Below the pieces are notes generated by a model, which made no database searches, was not told the origin of the DNA, and worked only from the letters and a program-made list of their open reading frames with translations. A stretch of 64,000 nt of DNA from Nocardia mangyaensis (GTDB lineage: Bacteria; Actinomycetota; Actinomycetes; Mycobacteriales; Mycobacteriaceae): assembly GCF_001886715.1 (NCBI RefSeq), contig NZ_CP018082.1:3410001-3474000 (forward strand). Reading direction: 5' to 3'. Every line of letters starts with the position of its first letter. Positions within the stretch are counted from its first letter, which is position 1. Shown here in pieces: positions 8,205 through 16,083 of the stretch. The position numbers and the translations under genes are program-made.

Positions 8205-8400
8205 TCACCTGCCCGTACTGCCGTCGATGCGCTCGCGGAGCAGATCGGCGTGTCCGTTGTGGTGGGCGCACCTCGATCATGTGCAGGTGGACCCACCGCA
8301 ACGTGGAGCCGTCGGTACCTGCCGATTCGCGGTGACGCAGGGTGATTTTCGCGGCGCCCCAGACGCACTGGCCGTCCTGCCCATCGATCCGGCACACTGG
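8205..8400 (-). pseudogene. Frameshifted C-terminal remnant of a DinB/DUF664 gene
   Basis: On the minus strand the region encodes STLRWVHLHMIE in one frame and, after a frame change around 8268, HHNGHADLLRERIDGSTG followed by a stop at 8205. Joined, these match the hallmark C-terminus of DUF664/DinB-like (mycothiol-dependent transferase-related) proteins, where TLRWVLLHMIEE runs into ARHNGHADLLRE. About 35 further upstream codons (containing CVWGAAKITLRHRES) are still recognisable, then coding sense fades at the start of the plus-strand gene at 8405. The N-terminal three quarters of the gene are gone. Its left boundary is certain, the right one approximate. Confidence 0.75.
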
Positions 8401-8404
8401 CCCG

Positions 8405-8878
8405 ATGGGTGCTCCCTCCGATGACTCGCCCGAGGTCGTGGTCCATGTCGGTGACGGCTCCGACGCGCCACGCCCGGTCGACCCCGCCCGACCAGGTCCC
8501 GCCCCAGCCGATCCCGCGTCCGACCATCCGTTCCTGTTGCTCACGCGCGACCCGGCGGAGCGGATCCAGGCCCGCTGTCTCGACGACGGCACCTACGAGG
8601 TCGAGCACACCGCCCAGACGCACAGCCGTCAGCTCTACACCAGCGACGCGCTGCTGGTCCGTGACATCGTCTGGTCCTGGATCCAGCGCGACAGCTGGTG
8701 GTCCGACACCGTCGCCTGGACCACCGTCGACCCCGCCCTCGCCGAACTGCATGCCCTGCACGAGGAACTCTCCGGCATGCTCGACGGCATGTCAGTGCTC
8801 GACACGGTCACCGACGAACTCGACAGCGCCCTGGCTCGCGCCGACGAACTGCTCGGCGACCTCGACCTCAACGACTAG
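8405..8878 (+). CDS. Hypothetical protein
   Basis: 157 residues, start ATG 8405. A Pro/Ala/Asp-rich N-terminus (to ~45) is followed by a compact region with HPFLLLTRDPAERI, TYEVEHTAQTHSRQLYTSD and a Trp-rich helix VWSWIQRDSWWSDTVAW, then an acidic C-terminal helix (LDTVTDELDSALARADELL). No signal peptide or membrane segment. I do not recognise a family. The 3' end overlaps the tail of the convergent MFS gene by 11 bases. Confidence 0.55.
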   Translation: MGAPSDDSPEVVVHVGDGSDAPRPVDPARPGPAPADPASDHPFLLLTRDPAERIQARCLDDGTYEVEHTAQTHSRQLYTSDALLVRDIVWSWIQRDSWWSDTVAWTTVDPALAELHALHEELSGMLDGMSVLDTVTDELDSALARADELLGDLDLND

Positions 8879-10151
8879 CCCGCGGCGCGACAGCGCCGAG
8901 CACCGCCGCGAGCACGCACGCGCAGGCGGCCGCGAGCCACACCGGCGTATACGAGCCGTCCAGCTCGCGGATCAGACCGCCCGCCAAGGCCATCGCTCCC
9001 GCGCCGACCTGATGGAACACGCTGATCCAGCCGAAGACCAGGGCGCTGTCATCGCCGAAACACGCACGGCACAGGGTCAGGGTCGGCGGCACGGTCGCCA
9101 CATCGAGGATGCCGAACACCACCGCGAACGCGACCAGGTCGGGGGACAGACCACTGCTGAACAGGGCGGGCAGCAGTGCCAGCGAGACGCCCCGCGCCGC
9201 GAAGAACACCGCGAGCAGGTACCGGGGTTCGACTCTGTCGGTGAGCCATCCGGCCGTGACCGTGCCGAGAATATTGGCGACGCCGATCACCGCGAGCATG
9301 CTCGACGCCGCCGTGGCCGCCATGCCGTGGTCGTGCGCGGCCGGAGTGAAATGGCTCCACATCAGGCCGTTGGTGGTCGCGCCGCAGAGCGCGAACATGG
9401 TGGCCAGCAACCAGAACCTGCGATCACGCAGCGCGGCGGTGAGCGCGCCGACAGTGCGAGCGAACGGATTCACCGCGCGGGTGTCGTCCGGATCCTCGCC
9501 CGGCGCGGCACCGTATCGGCCGACGCCGACCGACTCGGGGCGTTCGCGCAGGAACACGAGTACCACGATCAGCGCGAGGGCGGCGAAGGCGCCGCAGGCG
9601 AGGACCGGACGCTGCCAATGCTGGTGTGCGAGTAGCACCGACAGCACCGGTAGCAGCGCGAACTGGCCGAAGACACCGGCGGCGGTGAGGATTCCGGTGG
9701 CCAGACCGATCCTGCGCCGGAACCAGCGGTTCGCCACGGTCGCGCCGAAGACCATCGTGATCGACCCCGTACCGACGCCGACGGCCAAGCCCCACCACAG
9801 CGCGAACCAGACCACGGTCGGCGCCGCTGTGACCATCAGCACCGACGCGGCGACCAGAACCGCCAGTGCGCTCGCCGTCACCCGCCGGATGCCGTAGCGG
9901 TCCATCAGCGCCGCCGAGAACGGGGCGACCGCGCCGTAGAGGACCATGTTGACCGCCACCGCGACGCCGATCCCGCCGCGGCTCCACTCGCGCGTCGTCA
10001 CCAGGGGCTCGGTGATCAGCCCCGCGATCGTGGTGAACGATCCGGCCGCGATCAGCGCGAGCGCCGCGACCGCGACCATGGTCCACGCGGGATGGATGCG
10101 GGGCCTGGCGCGAGCGGAGGTGTCGTGGATTCTAGCGTCGGAGATCCTCAC
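8868..10151 (-). CDS. MFS transporter, OFA/monocarboxylate-like
   Basis: 427 residues with 12 predicted membrane helices in two halves separated by a cytosolic loop near 225-250. Motif A-like PFSAALMDRYGIRRV lies after TM2 and a second copy, TAGWLTDRVEPRYL, after TM8, as in the oxalate/formate-antiporter (OFA) and monocarboxylate groups. The GTG at 10151 has AAGGA six bases upstream. It is divergent from the HxlR regulator gene, and the dyad in the shared 110-bp gap makes HxlR control of this exporter or importer likely. Substrate unknown. Confidence 0.85.
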   Translation of the reverse strand: MRISDARIHDTSARARPRIHPAWTMVAVAALALIAAGSFTTIAGLITEPLVTTREWSRGGIGVAVAVNMVLYGAVAPFSAALMDRYGIRRVTASALAVLVAASVLMVTAAPTVVWFALWWGLAVGVGTGSITMVFGATVANRWFRRRIGLATGILTAAGVFGQFALLPVLSVLLAHQHWQRPVLACGAFAALALIVVLVFLRERPESVGVGRYGAAPGEDPDDTRAVNPFARTVGALTAALRDRRFWLLATMFALCGATTNGLMWSHFTPAAHDHGMAATAASSMLAVIGVANILGTVTAGWLTDRVEPRYLLAVFFAARGVSLALLPALFSSGLSPDLVAFAVVFGILDVATVPPTLTLCRACFGDDSALVFGWISVFHQVGAGAMALAGGLIRELDGSYTPVWLAAACACVLAAVLGAVAPRASR

Positions 10152-10226
10152 CTGGATCCTTCGGTAGTCCGGCTGTCCTACCGTCGTTCTAACAGCGTCC
10201 GATCACTTCTGACAGTATGTACATTT

Positions 10227-10242
10227 TCGTCCATATGGACGA
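10227..10242. promoter_or_regulatory. 16-bp perfect palindrome, probable HxlR operator
   Basis: TCGTCCATATGGACGA is its own reverse complement. It lies in the shared promoter region of the divergent MFS and HxlR genes, just upstream of a possible -10 hexamer GATACT (10247-10252) that would initiate almost at the HxlR start codon 10262. This placement suits autorepression and control of the transporter. It also argues against the upstream ATG codons at 10217 and 10235 as starts. Confidence 0.6.
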
Positions 10243-10261
10243 TAGGGATACTCTTGCAGGT

Positions 10262-10675
10262 ATGGAAGGTGAGGTCCGGCCGTCGGTTCGCCGAGCGATG
10301 ACCGTCTGTCCCGTCGAGGTGAGCATCGCGGTACTCGGGGGGTCCTGGAAGATGACGATCGTCAAGCATCTGCTCGCCGGGCCGGTGCGCTACGGCGAAC
10401 TGCGCCGCCGAGTCGGTGACGTGACACCGCGGGTCCTGACCCGGCAGTTGCGCGAACTCGAGCAGGACGGCATCGTCGTCCGCCACGCCTACCCCGAGGT
10501 GCCGCCCCGGGTGGACTACTCCCTGACGGCGACCGGGCAGGGTCTGCGTGGTTTCGTCACCGAACTCGACCGGTGGGGTGGGGAGTATGTGGCCGGACTG
10601 GCCGAGCGGGGTGAGGATCAGTCCTTGTCGCCCTCGCACCAGTCGTCGAAGGCGTCGAACTCGGCCTCGGCGTAG
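10262..10675 (+). CDS. HxlR-family transcriptional regulator
   Basis: 137 residues from ATG 10262. The winged helix-turn-helix of the HxlR family is complete: CPVEVSIAVLGGSWKMTIVKHLLAGPVRYGELRR, seen as a conserved cysteine-proline start, GGSWK..I and RYGELRR, then TPRVLTRQLRELEQDGIV and the wing YPEVPPRVDYSLT. These proteins commonly sense electrophiles or redox stress through the N-terminal cysteine, which is present here (about residue 17). A Ser-rich tail follows the fold. It probably regulates itself and the divergent MFS transporter. Confidence 0.9.
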   Translation: MEGEVRPSVRRAMTVCPVEVSIAVLGGSWKMTIVKHLLAGPVRYGELRRRVGDVTPRVLTRQLRELEQDGIVVRHAYPEVPPRVDYSLTATGQGLRGFVTELDRWGGEYVAGLAERGEDQSLSPSHQSSKASNSASA

Positions 10676-10693
10676 CCGCGTGCCCGCGCAGAA

Positions 10694-11701
10694 TCAGCAC
10701 CAGCCCGTGAGGTACATCAACCCCAGGCTGCCGGCTCCGAGGATCAGGCCGAGGACGCCGCCGAGGACCAGTGGTCGTGCGCCCGCGCTGCGCAGCCGGT
10801 CGATGCTCAGCGAGGTGCCGATCGCGGCGAGGACGACGGCTATGAGCCAACTGCTGGTGGTGGCGAGGGGGTGGGTGAGAGCAGCGGGGAGGATGTCGAG
10901 TCCCGCGATGACGGAGGCGGCGACGAACAGGACGACGAACAGCGGAAAGGCTTGACGCAGTGAGCCCGCCGGGGCACCGGTCTCCCCGGTGATGTGACGA
11001 CGCCCCACGTGCAGGCCGACGCACAGGGGGACGATGGCCAGGCTGCGGATCAACTTCACGATGACCGCGAATTGCGCGGCACCCGCACCGAAGACTACGC
11101 CCGCTGCCAGCACGGAGGAGGTGTCGTTGATCGCGGTCCCCGCCCAGAGGCCGAACGCCTCCTGCGACAGGCCGAGGGCCCGGCCCACGGGGGGATACAC
11201 CAGGACCGCGGCGACATTGAAGACGAAGATGGTGCCCAGGGCGTAGGCGACCCGCTGCCGGTCCGGCCGCAGGACCGCGGTGGCCGCCGCGATGGCGGAG
11301 GCGCCACAGATGGTGGTTCCCACCGCGACCAGAGTCGCCGATTCCCGATCGACCGCCAGCATCCGCCCGACCACGAACGCGGCGACCGCGCCGACGATGA
11401 GCGTGCCGATCAGCACGATCGCGGTCTCGCGTCCCACGCTCAGCACCGCCCCCATCGGCAATCCCAGCCCGAGCAGCACGATCGCCACCCCCAGTAGACG
11501 GCGCCGGGCGAGGTCGAGACCGGGATCGAACACCGCGTCCGCGCCCTCCCGGCGCCGAAGCAGGATTCCGGCCGCCGCGCCCCCGCCCAGTGCCAGCACC
11601 GGCGCCCCGACCATCGGTAGCGCTGTGCCGACCGGCGTGGCCACGGTGGCCACGAGTGCGGCGAGGGCGAGGCCGGGAGCGAGGGCACATGCGCGATTCA
11701 C
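10694..11701 (-). CDS. YeiH/PSE-family putative sulfate exporter
   Basis: 335 residues and about ten membrane helices, the normal size for UPF0324/YeiH proteins. Family-typical segments are LVAVGTTICGASAIAAATAVL (conserved helix with CGASAI, near 145) and the loop LWAGTAINDTSSVLAAG near 200. GTG 11701 is preferred because GAAGG precedes it; ATG codons at 11722 and 11749 lack a ribosome-binding site. The family is annotated as putative sulfate exporters, but transport has hardly been shown experimentally. It diverges from the YdcF gene. Confidence 0.8.
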   Translation of the reverse strand: MNRACALAPGLALAALVATVATPVGTALPMVGAPVLALGGGAAAGILLRRREGADAVFDPGLDLARRRLLGVAIVLLGLGLPMGAVLSVGRETAIVLIGTLIVGAVAAFVVGRMLAVDRESATLVAVGTTICGASAIAAATAVLRPDRQRVAYALGTIFVFNVAAVLVYPPVGRALGLSQEAFGLWAGTAINDTSSVLAAGVVFGAGAAQFAVIVKLIRSLAIVPLCVGLHVGRRHITGETGAPAGSLRQAFPLFVVLFVAASVIAGLDILPAALTHPLATTSSWLIAVVLAAIGTSLSIDRLRSAGARPLVLGGVLGLILGAGSLGLMYLTGWC

Positions 11702-11771
11702 CCCCTTACCTTCGCCGCGCATGGAAAGGGCAGGTAGAGGCCGAGTCATGAGGTGGGCATAAGTTGGCCTT

Positions 11772-12413
11772 ATGGCTCTTCGGGCGTGGTGGGACCCGCG
11801 ACTGTGGTTTGCTGGAGGTGTGCGGAAACGGACCCGGCTGACACTCGCCGCCGGCATCAGCGTGATGCTGTGGGGTGAATGGGCGAATTGGCGCGCCTCA
11901 CGCAGGTGGGTCGGCACCGTGCCCGCAGGGTCGGAGGCAGTCGTCGTCCTGGGCTATCGCAATGCCGGACCCGACGCCAATGCCATGAACAGGTGGCGGG
12001 TCAGGGCCGGACTTCGTTCCATCGATCCCGCCGCCGAGTCCCGGCTGGTCCTGTGCGGGGGTGCCTGCGCGGGCCCGCGGTCCGAAGCGGCGCTGATGGC
12101 GCGCTACGCGCGAGACTCCCGTGGCTACGAGGGTGAGATCGTGCTCGAGGAGTCCAGTCGATCCACCTGGGAGAACGTGGCTTTCGCGATTCCCTGTCTG
12201 AAGGATGTCGACCGGATCAAGATCGTCTCGCTGCCGACCCACGCCGAGACCGCGCGCCACTATCTCGCCGAGCAGAGTCCGGAGCTGGCCGAGCGGCTCG
12301 TCCGGGGCAAGGACTACCGGTTCGGTGAATGGATGCCACTCAAACCCGTGGTAGCGCTCTACGGCGTGGCCAAGGGTAGGCGCCGCCGAACCCGAGCCGT
12401 CGACGATGTCTGA
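11772..12413 (+). CDS. YdcF/SanA-like DUF218 protein
   Basis: 213 residues with one hydrophobic segment near 20-38, so likely membrane anchored with the domain outside. The DUF218 pattern is present: AVVVLGYRN opening strand, SRLVLCGGACAGPRSEA, LEESSRSTWENVAFA near 125-140 (the S-x-[ST]-x-E-N motif), and SLPTHAETARHYL. A GTG at 11820 is an alternative start. DUF218 proteins such as SanA and ElyC act in envelope maintenance; a similar role here is inferred only from the family. Confidence 0.8.
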   Translation: MALRAWWDPRLWFAGGVRKRTRLTLAAGISVMLWGEWANWRASRRWVGTVPAGSEAVVVLGYRNAGPDANAMNRWRVRAGLRSIDPAAESRLVLCGGACAGPRSEAALMARYARDSRGYEGEIVLEESSRSTWENVAFAIPCLKDVDRIKIVSLPTHAETARHYLAEQSPELAERLVRGKDYRFGEWMPLKPVVALYGVAKGRRRRTRAVDDV

Positions 12414-12436
12414 CACCCCCATCGCCGAACGTGCCC

Positions 12437-12442
12437 GATAAT
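12437..12442 (+). promoter_or_regulatory. -10 element suggesting a leaderless LysR transcript
   Basis: GATAAT ends six bases before the ATG at 12449, so transcription would start at or next to the A of the start codon, and there is no Shine-Dalgarno in between. A matching -35 at normal spacing is not obvious (CTGACA at 12410 is too far). Leaderless mRNAs are common in actinobacteria. Confidence 0.4.
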
Positions 12443-12448
12443 CACCCC

Positions 12449-13441
12449 ATGACGCTGCCACCCGGAACCCCTGACCTGGAGGTCCTCGACCTGCTCGTCT
12501 CGGTGGCCGCACTGGGCAGCCTCGGTGCCGCCGCCCGCCGCCACGGGATCAGTCAGCCCGCCGCGAGCATGCGGATCAGCGCGATGGAACGCCGGCTACG
12601 CGTGAAGCTGCTCGACCGCGGTCCCACCGGCTCGGAACTGACCGACGCGGGCCGGGCCGTGGTCGACCACGCGCGCACGGTGCTCGCCGCCGTGGGCGAG
12701 CTCGTCGACGAGGTGGACCGACTCCGTGCGGCCCAGGCGCCGCGACTGCGCATCGCGGCATCGAAAACCATTGCCGACCATCGGATTCCGCACTGGCTCG
12801 CCGCCCTGCGGCAGGATCACCCCGAGGTCGTCATCGCCCTGGAGGTGGAGAACTCGACCCAGGTCGCCGAACTCGTCAGGACGGGCGTGGCCGACCTCGG
12901 CTTCGTGGAGGGGCCGCATCCACCCGCCGGGCTCGGCAGCCGCGTGCTCGGCACCGACGACCTGGTCGTGGTCGTGGCCCGCGACCACCCGTGGGCGCGT
13001 CGCGAGGCCCCGGTGACGCTGCGCGAACTCGCCGCCACCGCCCTGCTCTGGCGTGAACCGGGGTCGGGCACCCGCGACACCGTGTGGGACCTGCTCAGCA
13101 CCGAGGGCCCACCGACAGGTCCGGCCGCCGAACTCGGGTCGGCGGCCGCGATTCTCGCCGCGGCCAGGACCGGCATGGCGCCCGCGGTGCTGAGCCGGTT
13201 GATCGCGGCACCGGATCTCGCCACCGGCTCCCTGGTCGCGGTCCCCACCGTCGACGTCGCCCGCCTGACCCGCAAGTTCCGGGCGATCTGGCGCCGAAAC
13301 AGCCCGCCGTCGGGGCCAGGCGAATTGCTCGTGATCCGGGCGACGCACCTCGAGCGCGCGCGCTCGGCAGTGGTGGGACTCGCCGATGAGATCGCATCGT
13401 CGCAGGTAGAGAGCTCGGACGTGAACGAGGAACTGGCGTAA
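12449..13441 (+). CDS. LysR-family transcriptional regulator
   Basis: 330 residues. The N-terminal helix-turn-helix spans about 10-68 with LGAAARRHGISQPAASMRISAMERRL, and the C-terminal ~230 residues form the periplasmic-binding-like effector domain (begins at PRLRIAASKTIADHRIPHWL, with ADLGFVEGP near 140). An upstream in-frame GTG at 12431 is possible but would lie across the -10 element. It precedes the GntR gene and the reductase operon in the same direction, so it could act on them; nothing proves that. Confidence 0.88.
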   Translation: MTLPPGTPDLEVLDLLVSVAALGSLGAAARRHGISQPAASMRISAMERRLRVKLLDRGPTGSELTDAGRAVVDHARTVLAAVGELVDEVDRLRAAQAPRLRIAASKTIADHRIPHWLAALRQDHPEVVIALEVENSTQVAELVRTGVADLGFVEGPHPPAGLGSRVLGTDDLVVVVARDHPWARREAPVTLRELAATALLWREPGSGTRDTVWDLLSTEGPPTGPAAELGSAAAILAAARTGMAPAVLSRLIAAPDLATGSLVAVPTVDVARLTRKFRAIWRRNSPPSGPGELLVIRATHLERARSAVVGLADEIASSQVESSDVNEELA

Positions 13442-13466
13442 CCATCCGGTAATTGCCCGAAGCGTC

Positions 13467-13479
13467 CCTCGTAACGAGG
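13467..13479. promoter_or_regulatory. 13-bp palindrome upstream of GntR gene
   Basis: CCTCGT-A-ACGAGG is a perfect dyad around one central base, located 20 bp before the GntR start. Its position in the short LysR-GntR gap suits an autoregulatory operator for the GntR protein and its downstream operon. Confidence 0.4.
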
Positions 13480-13498
13480 CGTTCGGAGCATGTGCCGC

Positions 13499-14314
13499 AT
13501 GACAGCCACTCCCTTCTCCACCGCGCGGCCCCGGCCGCCCGATCCCGGCCAGAGTCGCCGCAGCGCCCCAGCCCGGCGCATCCGCGACGTTCTGCGTGCC
13601 CGCATCCGCAGCGGTGTCTATGGTGACCGCCCCCTGCCCGCCGAGGCCCAACTGGCCGCCGACTTCACCACCAGCCGCAACATCGTCCGTGACGCGCTCG
13701 CCCTCCTCCGCGACGAGGGTTTGATCGACCGTGTACCCGGTGCGGGCACCTTCGTGGTCGCGGAGAAGGCGGTGCAGGGCCTGGATCGACTGCGCGGCCT
13801 CGCCGAGACTTTCGAAACCCGCAGCGACCGGGTGGTGAACCGGGTTCTGCTCGCCGAGGTGGTCCCGGCCACGCCGTTGGTCGCCGAACGGCTCGAACTC
13901 GAATCCGGTGATCCGGTCGTCGCCCTGGAACGGGTGCGCTACCTCGACGGCACTCCGCTGTCCCTGGACGCGAGCTACCTCAGCGCCGACGTCGGTATCC
14001 CGCTGCTCGACAAGGACCTCGACGGCTGTGACGTGTTCGGCCTCCTCGAGGCAGAACTCGGTCTGCCGCTGGGCTCGGCCGCTGTCGCGATCGAAGCGGT
14101 CGCCGCGGACCCGACCGTCGCCGGGCTCCTGCAGGTCCGGGCGGGGTCCCCCCTGCTGTTCCTGGAACGGCTCACCTACACCGATTCCGGTCGCCCCGTC
14201 GACCTCGAGTACATCCGCTACCGCGGGGACCGGTTCTCGCTGTCCGGACGGCTCGACCGCATCCCGGTGACACCGCGGCGCACCGGCAACCGTGACCACA
14301 ACGAAAGGGGTTGA
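13499..14314 (+). CDS. GntR/HutC-family transcriptional regulator
   Basis: 271 residues. An N-terminal winged helix (about 25-95) has LRARIRSGVYGDRPLPAEAQLAADF as LRARIRSG and LPAEAQLAADF, then SRNIVRDALALLRDEGLIDRVPGAGTFV in shortened form NIVRDALALLRDEGL and GAGTFV. The C-terminal domain is of UTRA type with repeated VVALERVRYLDGTPL and LLFLERLTYTDSGRPVDLE signatures. ATG 13499 is chosen with CGGAG ten bases upstream; ATG 13490 is too close. It ends five bases before the AprA-like gene, and is likely the operon's local regulator responding to a small-molecule ligand. Confidence 0.9.
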   Translation: MTATPFSTARPRPPDPGQSRRSAPARRIRDVLRARIRSGVYGDRPLPAEAQLAADFTTSRNIVRDALALLRDEGLIDRVPGAGTFVVAEKAVQGLDRLRGLAETFETRSDRVVNRVLLAEVVPATPLVAERLELESGDPVVALERVRYLDGTPLSLDASYLSADVGIPLLDKDLDGCDVFGLLEAELGLPLGSAAVAIEAVAADPTVAGLLQVRAGSPLLFLERLTYTDSGRPVDLEYIRYRGDRFSLSGRLDRIPVTPRRTGNRDHNERG

Positions 14315-14319
14315 TCCCC

Positions 14320-16083
14320 ATGCAGATCCCATCGCCCACCGACCGGCGAGAACTGGTCTGTGACGTCTTGATCGTCGGCGGCGGCACCGCGGGCACCATG
14401 GCCGCCCTCACCGCCGCCCGCCACGGCGCGAACGTGCTGTTGCTGGAGAAGGCGCACGTGCGTCACTCCGGTGCGCTGGCCATGGGGATGGACGGCGTGA
14501 ACAATGCCGTGATCCCCGGCAAGGCCAGCCCCGAGGACTATGTCGCCGACATCACCGTCGCCAATGACGGCATCGTGAATCAGCGCACGGTCTATGAGAC
14601 CGCGACCCGGGGATTCGAGATGGTGCAGCGGCTCGAGGGCTACGGCGTCAAGTTCGAAAAGGACGAGCACGGCGAGTACGCGGTCCGCAAGGTGCACCGC
14701 TCCGGCTCCTACGTGCTGCCGATGCCGGAGGGTCGCGATGTGAAGAAGGTGCTGTATCGCACCCTGCGGGCCCGTGACGTGCGAGCCAAGGTGACCATCA
14801 GCAACCGGGTGATGCCGGTGCGCGTGCTCACCGTCGACGGGCGCGCGGTGGGCGCGGTCGGATTCGACACGCGCAGCGGCGAGTTCGTCACCATCTCCGC
14901 GGGCGCGGTGATCCTGGCGGCCGGAGCCTGCGGTCGGCTCGGGTTGCCCGCGTCGGGCTATCTCTACGGCACCTACGAGAACCCCACCAACGCCGGTGAC
15001 GGCTACGCGATGGCCTATCACGCGGGCGCGGAGCTGTCGGGGATCGAGTGCTTCCAGATCAATCCGCTGATCAAGGACTACAACGGGCCGGCCTGCGCCT
15101 ACGTCGCGAACCCGTTCGGCGGCTATCAGGTCAATTCCGAAGGCAATCGCTTCGTCGATTGCGATTACTGGTCCGGTCAGATGATGGCCGAGGTCAAACG
15201 GGAACTCGACAGTGCCCGCGGGCCGATCTATCTGAAACTCAGCCACCTGCCCGACGCCACGATCCGCGAGATCGAGGGCATCCTGCACACCACCGAGCGC
15301 CCGACGCGCGGCACCTTCCACGAAGGGCGCGGTACCGACTACCGCACCAAGGACATCGAGATGCACATCTCCGAGATCGGCTTGTGCAGTGGCCATTCCG
15401 CCTCGGGTGTCTGGGTCGACGAGCACGCCGCGACCACGGTGCCGGGGCTGTACGCGGCGGGTGACATGGCGCTCGTGCCGCACAACTACATGATCGGCGC
15501 GTTCGTCTACGGCGACATCGCCGGTGCGAACGCGAGTGAGTTCGGCTGTGCCGCAGCGCATCCAGAGCTGCCCGAAGACCAGATCGAGGCCGCGCACGAG
15601 TTGATCTACCGGCCGCTGCGCAACCCCGACGGTCCGCCGCAACCGCAGGTCGAATACAAGCTGCGTCGCTTCGTCAACGACTATCTGCAGCCGCCCAAGG
15701 CGCAGTCCTACCTCGCCTTGGGCGTCGAGGCATTCGAGCGGATGAACGCCGACATCGCCGCCATGAGCGGCCAGACACCCCACGAATTGATGCGCTGCGC
15801 GGAGGTGACCTTCATTCGCGACTGCGCCGAGATGGCGGCGCGCGCGTCGCTGCGCCGAACCGAAAGCCGCTGGGGGCTCTATCACCAGCGCGCCGACTGG
15901 CCCGCGCGCGACGACGCGGAATGGTTCTGCCACTTGAACCTGTATCGCGGTGCGAGCGGGGGGATGGAATTCCGCACCAGGCCGGTCGCGCCCTACATCG
16001 TGCCGGTGCCGGGGTTCACGCGGCCCGACGGCGTCGCCGATGTCGCCGCACCGGACCTCGTCGGCGCCTGGAGCGCGCGATGA
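14320..16083 (+). CDS. AprA-like flavoprotein (APS reductase/fumarate reductase superfamily)
   Basis: 587 residues. The Rossmann FAD motif is VLIVGGGTAGTMAAL with GGGTAG at 20-25. The next block, HSGALAMGMDGVNNAV (49-64) followed by PEDYVADI, resembles AprA of adenylylsulfate reductase (SGAVAxGLSAIN) more than fumarate reductase, including an asparagine at the equivalent of the AprA substrate Asn. The C-terminal FAD block has VPGLYAAGDMALVPH and a helix-rich capping domain. AAAGGGG precedes ATG 14320. It overlaps the HEAT gene by four bases and is followed by a ferredoxin of AprB type, so it probably receives electrons from that ferredoxin. Substrate unknown; sulfate-activating genes are not seen here. 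Confidence 0.8.
   Translation: MQIPSPTDRRELVCDVLIVGGGTAGTMAALTAARHGANVLLLEKAHVRHSGALAMGMDGVNNAVIPGKASPEDYVADITVANDGIVNQRTVYETATRGFEMVQRLEGYGVKFEKDEHGEYAVRKVHRSGSYVLPMPEGRDVKKVLYRTLRARDVRAKVTISNRVMPVRVLTVDGRAVGAVGFDTRSGEFVTISAGAVILAAGACGRLGLPASGYLYGTYENPTNAGDGYAMAYHAGAELSGIECFQINPLIKDYNGPACAYVANPFGGYQVNSEGNRFVDCDYWSGQMMAEVKRELDSARGPIYLKLSHLPDATIREIEGILHTTERPTRGTFHEGRGTDYRTKDIEMHISEIGLCSGHSASGVWVDEHAATTVPGLYAAGDMALVPHNYMIGAFVYGDIAGANASEFGCAAAHPELPEDQIEAAHELIYRPLRNPDGPPQPQVEYKLRRFVNDYLQPPKAQSYLALGVEAFERMNADIAAMSGQTPHELMRCAEVTFIRDCAEMAARASLRRTESRWGLYHQRADWPARDDAEWFCHLNLYRGASGGMEFRTRPVAPYIVPVPGFTRPDGVADVAAPDLVGAWSAR

Noticed and set aside
10217..10261. Upstream ATG starts for the HxlR gene
   Set aside because: They would translate through a perfect palindrome and promoter-like DNA; similarity begins after 10262.
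12596..14332. 578-codon minus frame opposite the LysR and GntR genes
   Set aside because: Spans two well-supported genes and has shadow composition with no domain.
14218..15933. 571-codon minus frame opposite the AprA-like gene
   Set aside because: Antisense shadow; plus strand carries FAD motifs and coupled neighbours.
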